Part shown: piece after piece, positions 1 to 6,957 of the stretch | Position numbering within the stretch: position 1 is the first letter of the stretch | How the letters are laid out: each line of letters starts with the position of its first letter | Source of the DNA: Desulfovibrionaceae bacterium UBA6814 | GTDB lineage: Bacteria > Desulfobacterota > Desulfovibrionia > Desulfovibrionales > Desulfovibrionaceae | DNA length: 17,086 bases | Assembly (NCBI GenBank): GCA_002452635.1 | Contig: DKEU01000109.1 | Coordinates: 23,299-40,384, forward strand | Reading direction: 5' to 3' | The notes under the pieces: generated by a model | Database searches by the model: none | Told to the model about the DNA's origin: nothing | The model's input: only the letters and a program-made list of their open reading frames with translations | Translations under genes and position numbers: made by a program

Positions 1-621
1 GCCACCAACCAGGTGGACTTCCTGCGGGTGCTGGAGGAGAAGCGCTTCCGCCGCCTGGGCGGGGCCAAGGACCTCCCTTTTCGCGCCCGCATCGTGGCCG
101 CCACCAACCGGGTGCTCCAGGACATGGTGCGCGAGGGCGGGTTCCGCGCGGACCTGTTCTACCGCCTGAACGTCATCCCCATCGCCATCCCGCCGCTGCG
201 GGAGCGGCGCGAGGACATCCCGCTTTTGGCCGCCCACTTCCTGGACCACTACCGGGTGCGCTACCACCGGCCGGACATGGAGCTGTCCGAGGACACGGTG
301 AAGGTGCTGGTGAACTACTCCTGGCCGGGCAACGTGCGGGAGCTCAAGAACCTCATCGAGCGGCTGGTGCTGTTGCACGAGGGCGGGGCCATCACCCCCG
401 CGGACCTGCCCCTGGAGATGGAGATGGAGGTGGCCTGCACCCCGGGCAGCGAGGGGCCGGCCTGCCTGTCCCTGGACGCGGCGGTCAAGGAGGCGGAGAT
501 CCGCGCCATCCGCCGCGCCTTCAAGGCCGCCTCGCACTCCAAGGCCGAGACCGCCCGCCTCCTCCAGATCAGCCCCCGCACCCTGCGCTGGAAGCTGGCC
601 CAGCTGCGCCTCAAGCTCTAG
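1..621 (+). CDS. Sigma-54-dependent transcriptional activator, C-terminal part (5' end outside window)
   Basis: This is the last ~206 residues of an NtrC-family enhancer-binding protein, which uses ATP hydrolysis to open sigma-54 RNA polymerase promoters. The visible part starts just after where Walker B should lie (LRVLEEKRFRRLGG). It continues with sensor I (IVAATNR), the arginine-finger region (FRADLFYRLNV), the PPLRERREDIP segment and the sensor II motif (WPGNVRELKN). A Fis-type helix-turn-helix (KAETARLLQISPRTLRWKL) ends the protein. The Walker A and GAFTGA motifs and any receiver or sensory domain lie outside the window, so the input signal cannot be stated. The frame is open from base 1, and the GTG at 13 is an internal codon. 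Its TAG overlaps the stop of the convergent kinase gene. Pairing with that kinase is possible but unproven. Confidence 0.95.
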   Translation, partial: ATNQVDFLRVLEEKRFRRLGGAKDLPFRARIVAATNRVLQDMVREGGFRADLFYRLNVIPIAIPPLRERREDIPLLAAHFLDHYRVRYHRPDMELSEDTVKVLVNYSWPGNVRELKNLIERLVLLHEGGAITPADLPLEMEMEVACTPGSEGPACLSLDAAVKEAEIRAIRRAFKAASHSKAETARLLQISPRTLRWKLAQLRLKL

Positions 622-2045
622 TCCGCGGGAATCTCCTCGGCCGGCTTGTCCGGGGCTGCGGGCAGGGTGAAGATGAAGGTGCTGCCCTGGCCCGGGAAGC
701 TCTCCACCCAGATGACCCCGCCGTGCTGCTCCACGATCTGGCGGCAGATGGCCAGGCCCAGCCCGGTGCCCCGGGGCCGGTCCGTGAGGGTGTCCCCGAT
801 CTGCTGGAACTTGTCGAAGATGCGGGCCTGCTCCTCGGCCGGGACGCCGCGGCCGGTGTCGCTGATGCTGATGCGCACCTCGCCCACCCCGACCTGGGCC
901 GCGCAGCGCACGCCGCCCTTGTCCGTGAACTTCACCGCGTTGGACAGGAGGTTGATGAGCACCTGGAGCAGGCGGCTCCGGTCCCCCAGCACCGTGGGCA
1001 GGCTGTCCGGGATGTCCCGCTCCAGGGCCAGGCCCTTGTCCGCGAACAGGGAGGCGGTGGCCTCGGCCGCGCGGTTCACCAGCACCCGCACCGGCAGGGC
1101 CTCCATGCGGAAGACCACCTTGCCCGCCTCCAGTTTGGCGATGTCCAGCACGTCGTTGACCAGGTCCGTGAGCCGTTCGCCCTCGCTGATCATGATCTGC
1201 AGGTTGCCCTCCACCTGGGCCACGGCCCGGTCGGTGCGGGCGTCGCCCAGGGCGGTGCGGGGGAACACCGCCTCGGCCAGGCGCTTGTGCACCATCTTGG
1301 CGAAGCCCACCACCGAGGTCAGGGGGGTGCGCAGCTCGTGGGAGACCATGGACAAAAAGTCGGTCTTGGTCCGGTTGGCGCGCTCCGCGGCCTCCTTGGC
1401 CGCCTTGTAGCGGGCCTCGGCCCGCTTGCGCTCGGCGATCTCCTGGGTCAGCTCGGCGTTGGCCGCGGAGAGCTCCGCGGTGCGCTCGGCCACCCGCTGC
1501 TCCAGCTCCTCCCGGCTGCGGCTCAGGTCCTGCTCGGCCTGCTTGCGGCGGGTGATGTTGCGCACGATGGCCAGGATGCGGCCGTACACCAGGGGCAGGA
1601 GCCGGGCCTCGAAGTACTCGGTCTTGCCGTCCAGGATCACCTCGTATTCCAGCTCCGCCGGCTCCCGGGCCTTCTCCACCACGCGCAGGGCCGGGACGAA
1701 GAGCTCCGGCCGGTTGCAGAAGGGCGTCTCGGTGATGTTGCGGCCCAGGATCTGGGCCGGGAGCAGGTTGTAGCGCGGATTGCGGCCGCCCTTGTAGTCC
1801 ACCACCTGGCCCGAGGGGTCCAGCCAGAAGAAGGAGTCCGGGAAGGCGGTGAACACCGCCCGCAGTTCGGCGTTCTTCTGGAGCAGTTCCTGGGAGCCCA
1901 GCTCCAGGGAGCGCTCGGCCAGCTCCCGGTCGTCGTCGTACTGCCCGTAGGTCTGGTCCACGACCTCGAGGAACCCGGCCAGCTCGGCCGGGGGGCCGGC
2001 TTCCCCGAACAGGCGGGCCAGCTGCCGTTTGAGCAGGCGGTGCAT
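618..2045 (-). CDS. PAS-domain sensor histidine kinase
   Basis: A 475-aa hybrid-free histidine kinase. Residues ~60-165 form a PAS fold (FPDSFFWLDPSGQVVDYKGG, ending IVRNITRRKQAE). A long coiled coil follows at ~165-225. The HisKA domain carries the phospho-accepting His236 in SMVSHELRTPL. The HATPase_c domain has the N box with Asn369 (LLSNAVKF), the G1 box DTGRG at 396-400 and the G2 box GTGLGLA at ~426. No transmembrane segment is visible, so the protein is probably cytoplasmic. The ATG at 2045 has a GAGGAG Shine-Dalgarno inside the end of the upstream FIST gene, only 4 bp away, so the two genes are co-transcribed and probably translationally coupled. There is no receiver domain, and its response regulator is not evident here. 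The family call is certain; the ligand is unknown. Confidence 0.95.
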   Translation of the reverse strand: MHRLLKRQLARLFGEAGPPAELAGFLEVVDQTYGQYDDDRELAERSLELGSQELLQKNAELRAVFTAFPDSFFWLDPSGQVVDYKGGRNPRYNLLPAQILGRNITETPFCNRPELFVPALRVVEKAREPAELEYEVILDGKTEYFEARLLPLVYGRILAIVRNITRRKQAEQDLSRSREELEQRVAERTAELSAANAELTQEIAERKRAEARYKAAKEAAERANRTKTDFLSMVSHELRTPLTSVVGFAKMVHKRLAEAVFPRTALGDARTDRAVAQVEGNLQIMISEGERLTDLVNDVLDIAKLEAGKVVFRMEALPVRVLVNRAAEATASLFADKGLALERDIPDSLPTVLGDRSRLLQVLINLLSNAVKFTDKGGVRCAAQVGVGEVRISISDTGRGVPAEEQARIFDKFQQIGDTLTDRPRGTGLGLAICRQIVEQHGGVIWVESFPGQGSTFIFTLPAAPDKPAEEIPAD

Positions 2046-2049
2046 GGCC

Positions 2050-3183
2050 TCACTCCTCGGCCAGGGTGGTCACGGTCATGGTCTGGTTGTGCAGCTCGCA
2101 GACGCCGCCCGGGCAGAAGGGCGAGATCTCGCCGTAGGAATAGAACCCGGCCAGCACCGTGTCCGGCCCGTACACGCCGCGCACCGCCTCCAGCTCCTCC
2201 TCGGCCAGCTGCTTGAGCACCATGCGTCGGCCCACGCAGCTCACCAGCAGGGCCAGGGCCGGGTGCTCGGCCCCGGCCGCGTAGGCCGCCCGGGCCGCGC
2301 CCAGGGCCCCGTCCACCAGGCCGTTGGGATTGGCCTTCATGAGCCGGGCATAGGACCCCTGCGGGATGTCGCCGGCAAAGGTCATGCTCTTGCCGGCCTC
2401 GTCCACGGCCAGCACGGTGCGCACCACCCGCTGCCGCGAGCCCTCCGGGCGGATGCTCAGGGGAAAGAGCAGGCCCGTGCCGGGCAGGCCCGAGGCGTGC
2501 CGGCCCAGGTACTGCCGGTAGAGGTCCAGGGCGGACTTGCCGTCCATCTCGAAGAGCAGGTTGCCCGCGGAGGAGGTGATGAGGCGCTCCGGGCCGAAGG
2601 GGTCCCAGCCGCCCATGGAGCCGTACCCCACCCGCAGGCGGTCGCCGTAGAACCCCACCGCCTCCAGCGCCCCGGCCGCGGGCCGCCCGCTGGCCAGGAC
2701 CCGGGTCTCCTGGAACCGGTCGTTGTCCGCGGCCAGGCCGCCGGTGAGGCTGGCCTGGGGCGGCAGGACCTCGGTCATGCCCAGGACCAGGTCGCTGCCG
2801 TTGACCGCCAGCCCGTCCGAGAGCACGAACACGTGGCGCAGTCCCGCGGGGTCCAGGGCCGCGGCCAGGGCCGCGCCCGCCTTCCGGCTGTCCGCGTGGT
2901 CGCCGATGCGCACGGATGCGGCCTTGACCCGGGTGTGGTCGAAGCGGACCACGGTGGCCACCAGGGACTCGTCCAGCACCGCGGCGCCCTGGATCTCGCC
3001 GGCGGTGGAGCAGCCGCCCAGGCAGGCGGCGGGAAAGGCCTGGGCCAGTTCCGCGAACAGGCCCTCGCGCCGGAACACCCGGGGCGAGCCGAAGGCCAGG
3101 ACGAGCTGGGGGGAGGGGTCCCGGGCCGGCAAGGGGGGCGACCAGCCCCCGGCCTCGGTCCAGACGTGTTGGGTTGCCCGCAT
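2050..3183 (-). CDS. FIST domain sensory protein (FIST_N + FIST_C)
   Basis: A 377-aa soluble protein with the FIST architecture. The N-terminal half has the characteristic LVLAFGSPRVF, GCSTAGEI and LTGGLAADNDRF segments. The C-terminal half has a FIST_C region ending in GFYSYGEISPF and the CELHNQTMTVTTL tail. FIST domains are predicted small-ligand (amino-acid-like) sensory modules commonly linked to signal transduction. Here FIST is a separate protein encoded immediately upstream of a PAS histidine kinase (4-bp gap), which suggests it feeds that kinase. The ATG at 3183 is preceded by a GGAG about 9 bp upstream. No signal peptide or transmembrane helix is seen, so it is probably cytoplasmic. 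Two cysteines sit near the C terminus (FCPGGVCEL), and Cys in this region is common in the family. The ligand cannot be told from sequence. Confidence 0.93.
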   Translation of the reverse strand: MRATQHVWTEAGGWSPPLPARDPSPQLVLAFGSPRVFRREGLFAELAQAFPAACLGGCSTAGEIQGAAVLDESLVATVVRFDHTRVKAASVRIGDHADSRKAGAALAAALDPAGLRHVFVLSDGLAVNGSDLVLGMTEVLPPQASLTGGLAADNDRFQETRVLASGRPAAGALEAVGFYGDRLRVGYGSMGGWDPFGPERLITSSAGNLLFEMDGKSALDLYRQYLGRHASGLPGTGLLFPLSIRPEGSRQRVVRTVLAVDEAGKSMTFAGDIPQGSYARLMKANPNGLVDGALGAARAAYAAGAEHPALALLVSCVGRRMVLKQLAEEELEAVRGVYGPDTVLAGFYSYGEISPFCPGGVCELHNQTMTVTTLAEE

Positions 3184-3258
3184 GGCGCGATCTCCGGCAG
3201 AGGGTGCGAGAACGCATGCTCTACCTAGATGGTATCGGCCGCATTGTCCATGCGGAAG

Positions 3259-3290
3259 CCGGGGCGCGGCCGGGACCGGCCGCGCCCCGG
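3259..3290 (-). terminator. Perfect 15-bp-arm GC hairpin after the short-chain dehydrogenase
   Basis: CCGGGGCGCGGCCGG and its exact reverse complement are separated by GA. The hairpin begins 10 bp after the stop codon of the minus-strand dehydrogenase (3301) and lies 75 bp before the FIST start. It has no proper T-tract on the minus strand (CTTCC follows), so it is either a non-canonical intrinsic terminator or a 3'-end-stabilising hairpin separating two same-strand units. Confidence 0.6.
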
Positions 3291-3300
3291 GCGGGGGGGG

Positions 3301-4053
3301 CTACTTCTCGCGGTGCACGTTGAAGAAGGCCGGGGCCTGCTGGGTGGGCCACAGCTCCAGCCGGGACACGCTCATGTGCCAGGGCCGGGAGGCGCACCAG
3401 AAGATGGCCTCGGCGATGTCCTCCGCGGTGAGCGGGCTCATGCCCTCGTACACCTTCTTGGCGCGCTCCACGTCGCCCTTGAACCGGGTGGGCGAGAAGT
3501 TGGTGTCCGCCATGGCCGGCTCGATGTCCGTGACCCGCACCCGGGTGCCGATGAGCTCGCAGCGCAGGTTCAGGGAGAGCTGCTTCACGAAGGCCTTGGT
3601 GGCGCCGTACACGTTGGAGCCCGGGTAGGGGTAGGAGCCGGCGATGGAGCCCAGGTTGATGATGTGGCCGCGCTGGCGCTCCACCATGCCCGGCAGCAGG
3701 GTCCGGGTGCAGTACAGGAGGCCCTTGATGTTGGTGTCCACCATGGTCTCCCAGTCCGCCAGGTCCACCTGCCAGGCGCTGTCCAGGCCCAGGGCCAGGC
3801 CGGCGTTGTTGATGAGCAGGTCCACTTCGTTGAACCCGGCGGGCAGGGCGGCGGCGCAGGCCTGCACCGCGGCCTTGTCCCGCACGTCCAGCACCGCGGT
3901 GTGCACCGGGGCCGGGGCCAGCTCGTCGGCCAGGGCCTGCAGCAGTTCGGGCTTGCGGCCGGTGGCCACCACGGACCAGCCCTCCTTGGCGAAGCGGCGG
4001 GCGCAGGCCTGGCCGAACCCGGCGGTGGCGCCGGTGATGAAGACGACGGACAT
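3301..4053 (-). CDS. ydfG: Short-chain dehydrogenase/reductase, YdfG-like (NADP-dependent 3-hydroxy acid dehydrogenase)
   Basis: A 250-aa classical SDR that reads almost line for line like E. coli YdfG, which oxidises serine, allo-threonine and other 3-hydroxy acids and reduces malonic semialdehyde. Visible motifs are the cofactor loop TGATAGFG (7-14), the NADP-favouring TGRK (31-34), NNAGLALG (82-89), WETMVDTNIKG (101-111), catalytic Ser136, and Tyr149/Lys153 in VYGATKAF. The C-terminal NVHREK also matches the YdfG end. The start at 4053 is chosen over an upstream in-frame ATG because AAGGAG lies 6 bp ahead and SDRs begin directly with the beta-strand before TGATAG. It is divergent from the 215-aa hypothetical gene. 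The substrate is inferred from family similarity only. Confidence 0.93.
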   Translation of the reverse strand: MSVVFITGATAGFGQACARRFAKEGWSVVATGRKPELLQALADELAPAPVHTAVLDVRDKAAVQACAAALPAGFNEVDLLINNAGLALGLDSAWQVDLADWETMVDTNIKGLLYCTRTLLPGMVERQRGHIINLGSIAGSYPYPGSNVYGATKAFVKQLSLNLRCELIGTRVRVTDIEPAMADTNFSPTRFKGDVERAKKVYEGMSPLTAEDIAEAIFWCASRPWHMSVSRLELWPTQQAPAFFNVHREK

Positions 4054-4177
4054 GTCAGACTCCTTGGGTTGCGGGAATGTCCCGGTCCGGCGGCGGCGCA
4101 AACGTCGGGCGGCCGCCGCATGGTTGTGCCCTGGTTCCGGTAGGGATAGCATGCCCTCCTCAGGAAGGTGAGCCGGC

Positions 4178-4825
4178 ATGCGGACGTTTCGCGAACTCTC
4201 CATCAGCTCCCGGGCCCTGCCCGAGCCGCAGGTCTACGCCACCCTGCGCCGCTTCGGCCTGGCCGCGGCCAAGTGGTGCTTCATCCACGCCAAGAGTTGC
4301 GAGTACACCCTGTACACCCGCAACCTGTCGTGCATACTGAACTATGTGCACAGCAGAGGCAAGGCCTACAGCCTGGCCTTCACCGCCGAGGCCGGGGTTT
4401 TCCGGCTGGTGAACATCATCCGCTACGGCAAGCCGCGCATCGACATCGATGAATACAACATCGTGGCCAGCATCTTCTCCAGCCAGTACAAGCGGTTCCT
4501 CCTGGCCAACGGGCTGCCGGTGGAGGTGGCCCTGTCCAAGCCCGGGCTGGACCTGGCGGACATCATCCCGGGCCGCAAGGCGCGGGCCCTGTTCGAGGAC
4601 TACCTGCGCCACGAGCCCCTCTCCGGCCGGCCCGAGGACGTGGAGCGCCTGGACCGCTTCACCTGCTGCCTGTCCCGCCACTCCCGGCGGCCGGTGCCCC
4701 TGTCCCACGTGAAGCACTATCTCACCCGCAAGCTGCGCTGGAGCGAGGAGGCTGCCGAGTGGTGCCGGGCCCGGATAGAGACGGGCCTGGCGGTGCTCAA
4801 GGCCAGCCGCCAGTTCCGCGACTGA
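4178..4825 (+). CDS. Hypothetical protein, 215 aa
   Basis: I do not recognise this protein. It starts at an ATG with AGGAAGGTG 7 bp upstream and ends 3 bp before the convergent DUF362 gene. The codon bias (G/C third positions) is that of a real gene. It is soluble, rich in Arg, Tyr and Leu (pI probably basic), and has no signal peptide or transmembrane helix. Cysteines occur at CFIHAKSC, in NLSCIL, in a CC pair (FTCCLSRHSRR) and at EWCRARIE. The segment FRLVNIIRYGKPRIDIDEYNIVASIFSSQYKRFLLANGLP looks like a compact alpha/beta domain. It is divergent from ydfG, with a 124-bp gap that would hold both promoters. Function is unknown. It is probably a lineage-restricted conserved hypothetical. Confidence 0.8.
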   Translation: MRTFRELSISSRALPEPQVYATLRRFGLAAAKWCFIHAKSCEYTLYTRNLSCILNYVHSRGKAYSLAFTAEAGVFRLVNIIRYGKPRIDIDEYNIVASIFSSQYKRFLLANGLPVEVALSKPGLDLADIIPGRKARALFEDYLRHEPLSGRPEDVERLDRFTCCLSRHSRRPVPLSHVKHYLTRKLRWSEEAAEWCRARIETGLAVLKASRQFRD

Positions 4826-4828
4826 GCC

Positions 4829-5935
4829 CTACAACGTTATCAGGTCGTACTCCATGCTGCCCAGGCCCAGCTCCTGGCCGTATTCGAGCTGGATGCGGCC
4901 CTGGGTATGGCCCCACAGGCCGGTGAACTTGTCCGCCCCGGGCTCCAGGTTCTTCTGCAACTGGCTGCCGGCCAGGGCCGCGGCCCGGTCCACCAGGTCC
5001 AGGCAGGCGGCGTCCAGGGCCACCGGGTCGGTGGAGGCCAGGATGCCGATGTCCGGCACGATGGGCGCGTCGCTCCAGGGCACGCAGTCGCAGTCCGGGG
5101 TCACGTCGAGCACGAAGTTGATGTACCCGGCCCGGCCCCGCTTGCCCGCGACCGCGGCCAGGGCGTATTCGGTCATGCGCTCCATGAAGATGGGCACCTC
5201 GGTGCGCCAATCGATCTCCACCGCCTTTTCCGGGCAGTGGATGTAGCACTCGCCGCAGCCGATGCAGGTCTCCTTGGCGATGGCCGCCCGGCCCTCGGCC
5301 ACCGCGGCCGCGCCCGTGGGGCACACCGCGGCGCACTCGCCGCAGCCGATGCACGTGTCCGCGTTGACGCCGAAGCGCGGGGAGTGCTGCTCCCGCTTGC
5401 CCGCGCCCGTGGCGCAGCCCATGGCCAGGTTCTTGATGGCCCCGCCGAACCCGGCCAGCTCGTGCCCCTTGAAGTGGGAGAGCACCAGCAGGGCCTCGGC
5501 CCGGGCCACGGCCCCGGCGATCTTGGCCTGGGTCACGTGCTTGCCGGGTATCTCCACCACGGCCTGGTTCTCGCCCAGGAGCCCGTCGGCGATGAGGATG
5601 GGCGCGCCCGTGACCTCCAGGCCGAACCCGTGCCGGAGCGCGCACTCCAGGTGGTCCACCGCGTTGTGCCGGGCCCCGGCGTACAGGGTGTTGGAGTCGG
5701 TGAGGAAGGGTTTGGCCCCGGCCTTTTTGATCTCGGCCACCACCGCGGCCACCAGCACCGGGGACAGGAAGGTGTCGTTGCCCATCTCCCCGAAGTGCAG
5801 CTTCACCGCGGTCAGGCGGCCCGGGGCCAGGACGGCGCCCAGGTTCGCGGCGGCGAAGAGCCGGGCGAGCTTGGCGGACTTGCTCTCGTGGGCGCTGCGG
5901 CTGCGCAGGTTGGCGAAGTACACGGGTGCGGCCAT
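4829..5935 (-). CDS. DUF362 domain protein with two 4Fe-4S ferredoxin motifs
   Basis: A 368-aa protein in which a DUF362 fold is interrupted by a bacterial-type ferredoxin module. DUF362 hallmarks are VKLHFGEMGNDTFLSP (44-59), PFLTDSNTLYAGARHNAVDH (76-95), LLVLSHFKGHELAGFGGAIKNLAMG (149-173) and ASTDPVALDAACLDLV (300-315). Two CxxCxxCxxxC clusters lie at Cys195/198/201/205 and Cys224/227/230/234, each followed by Pro, so two [4Fe-4S] centres are expected. An additional DCDC (Cys282, Cys284) follows. No export signal is seen, so it is probably cytoplasmic. The family is common in anaerobes and its reaction is not established; a redox role is inferred. The start at 5935 has AAGGAGAGG ahead. The same frame stays open much further upstream, but only as the shadow of the lipoprotein gene. 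Confidence 0.93.
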   Translation of the reverse strand: MAAPVYFANLRSRSAHESKSAKLARLFAAANLGAVLAPGRLTAVKLHFGEMGNDTFLSPVLVAAVVAEIKKAGAKPFLTDSNTLYAGARHNAVDHLECALRHGFGLEVTGAPILIADGLLGENQAVVEIPGKHVTQAKIAGAVARAEALLVLSHFKGHELAGFGGAIKNLAMGCATGAGKREQHSPRFGVNADTCIGCGECAAVCPTGAAAVAEGRAAIAKETCIGCGECYIHCPEKAVEIDWRTEVPIFMERMTEYALAAVAGKRGRAGYINFVLDVTPDCDCVPWSDAPIVPDIGILASTDPVALDAACLDLVDRAAALAGSQLQKNLEPGADKFTGLWGHTQGRIQLEYGQELGLGSMEYDLITL

Positions 5936-5968
5936 GGGATTTCCTCTCCTTTCACGGGGTTGTGCCTG

Positions 5969-5998
5969 AGCATAGCCCTTGGCGAATGTGGATGCAAA
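5969..5998 (-). promoter_or_regulatory. Candidate sigma-70 promoter for the DUF362 gene
   Basis: On the minus strand TTTGCA (5998-5993) and TATGCT (5974-5969) are 18 bp apart, each matching 4 of 6 consensus bases. They lie about 35 bp upstream of the DUF362 ATG. The placement is sensible, but the match is only moderate. Confidence 0.35.
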
Positions 5999-6038
5999 CC
6001 CCTTTCCCCGCGGCCCGGCTTGCCGTAGAAGGGACCCT

Positions 6039-6084
6039 GGCGGCCGAGGGGGGCGAAGCTTTGGCAGGAGTCCCCCCGGCCGCC
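6039..6084 (+). other. Leader hairpin upstream of the lipoprotein gene
   Basis: GGCGGCC-GA-GGGGGG (6039-6053) pairs with CCCCCC-GGCCGCC (6072-6084). This gives 13 GC-type pairs with a 2-nt bulge and an 18-nt loop, ending 31 bp before the lipoprotein ATG and followed by GTCTTTCCG. It may be an attenuator-like or mRNA-stabilising structure. The rest of the 180-bp gap (5936-6115) holds the DUF362 promoter candidate and nothing else I can name. Confidence 0.45.
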
Positions 6085-6115
6085 GTCTTTCCGAAAACGC
6101 CTTGCGAGGGTTCCC

Positions 6116-6892
6116 ATGCGGTTCACCAGCCTTGCCGCCGCGGCGCTCGCCGCCGTCCTGCTCCTGTCCTGCGCCGGGCAGACGCCCCCGCCGGCCCCGG
6201 CCGCAACCAACGCCACCGCCCCGGCCGCCCTGGCCGAGCCTGCGCCCGAGGCCGCCCCGGCCGAGGAGGTGGAGCCCGCCCCGCCCCCGGCCATGCAGGA
6301 GCGCGACATCACCGAGCCCGAGCCCCCGGGGGCCAAGAAGAAGACCAAGGCCAAGGACGCCAAGTCCCAGTCCAAGGGCGCCAAGTCCCAATCCAAGGAC
6401 GCCAAGGGGACCAAGGCCAAGCCCGCAACCCCGGACCTGGGTCCGGAAAAGGCCCCGGCCCAGTGCTACGAGTACACCCCCAAGACCCGGCGCGGCCGCT
6501 GCGAGCCCCAGTGCATCCCCTACGCCCGCTGCCGCACGGGCGTCATGTCCTGCCGCCTGGGGCCGGAGAACAACTCCCTGACCTGGTTCGCCTGCGAGCA
6601 GAAGCACAAGAACACCACGGCCGAGCCCGGCCCGGGCATGGTCATGATCCTCAAGGCCAACGCAAGGCGCATGATGCCCACGGGCCACGCCCTGGTGGTG
6701 GAGAGCGCCAAGCAGGAGGGGCCGGGCGTGTGGCTGCTGGTGGTGAGCCACGCCAACTACGACCGGGGGTGCAGCCTGGAGACCAACGTCTCGGTGCGCT
6801 TTGACAAGAAGGCCATGCGCGCCGCCTTCCTGGACGGGGAGTGGCAGGCCTGGGCCACGGACCTGGCCGTTGCGGGGTTCATCAAGAACTAG
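6116..6892 (+). CDS. Lipoprotein with C-terminal CHAP-like (Cys/His amidase-peptidase) domain
   Basis: A 258-aa secreted lipoprotein. A signal peptide with hydrophobic core LAAAALAAVLLL leads to the lipobox LLSC with Cys19. Residues 20-70 are a Pro/Ala/Glu linker, and residues 74-105 are Lys-rich and contain a heptad-like repeat (DAKSQSK). The C-terminal domain matches the layout of CHAP proteins. The nucleophile motif QCIPYARCRTG (Cys133) resembles CVPYARxxSG, PGPGMVMIL is followed by the basic MPTGHALVVES (His191), and VVSHANYDRG (Asn214) supplies the usual Asn. CHAP domains cleave peptidoglycan peptides or amide bonds, which suits an envelope-anchored protein. Extra cysteines (117, 129, 139, 146, 160, 219) may form disulfides. 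The ATG at 6116 has GAGGG 5 bp ahead. The CHAP assignment is by motif only; the usual GDAxxWW motif is poorly conserved, so an inactive member is possible. Confidence 0.85.
   Translation: MRFTSLAAAALAAVLLLSCAGQTPPPAPAATNATAPAALAEPAPEAAPAEEVEPAPPPAMQERDITEPEPPGAKKKTKAKDAKSQSKGAKSQSKDAKGTKAKPATPDLGPEKAPAQCYEYTPKTRRGRCEPQCIPYARCRTGVMSCRLGPENNSLTWFACEQKHKNTTAEPGPGMVMILKANARRMMPTGHALVVESAKQEGPGVWLLVVSHANYDRGCSLETNVSVRFDKKAMRAAFLDGEWQAWATDLAVAGFIKN
6356..6406 (+). repeat. 21-bp tandem repeat coding for DAKSQSK
   Basis: Two 21-bp units (6356-6376 and 6377-6397) differ at only two positions, and a third partial unit follows. They encode D/G-A-K-S-Q-S-K repeats in the lysine-rich linker of the lipoprotein. 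The unit length keeps the frame, so the copy number could vary without disrupting the gene. Confidence 0.8.
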
Positions 6893-6957
6893 CCGCGGTC
6901 ATTGAACCGCCACGGATGTTGAGGTAAAGGGTAGGGATTCGGCTTCCCGGAGTCCCC

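Noticed and set aside
723..2216. A 497-codon plus-strand open frame opposite the histidine kinase
   Set aside because: Low-complexity Gly/Ala/Leu/His translation without any motif, antisense to a certain kinase gene.
1637..3217. A 526-codon minus-strand frame across the FIST and kinase genes
   Set aside because: Arg/Pro/Gly-rich shadow in the wrong frame; FIST and kinase motifs are in other frames.
3200..3250. A sigma-70 promoter for the FIST gene (TGGACA, 17 bp, TAGGTA on the minus strand)
   Set aside because: The -35 is good (5/6) but the -10 matches only two bases, so it is not listed as a feature.
4054..4203. N-terminal 50-residue extension of the ydfG-like protein
   Set aside because: SDRs of this type start at the first beta-strand; AAGGAG lies directly before the ATG at 4053, and the extension overlaps the divergent gene.
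5936..6751. N-terminal extension of the DUF362 protein to 640 residues
   Set aside because: The extra part is Gly/Leu-rich shadow of the lipoprotein gene; a strong ribosome binding site marks the start at 5935.
6903..6938. A promoter in front of the TauE/SafE gene (TTGAAC...TAAAGG)
   Set aside because: The -10 is poor, and the gene may simply be co-transcribed with the lipoprotein 65 bp upstream.
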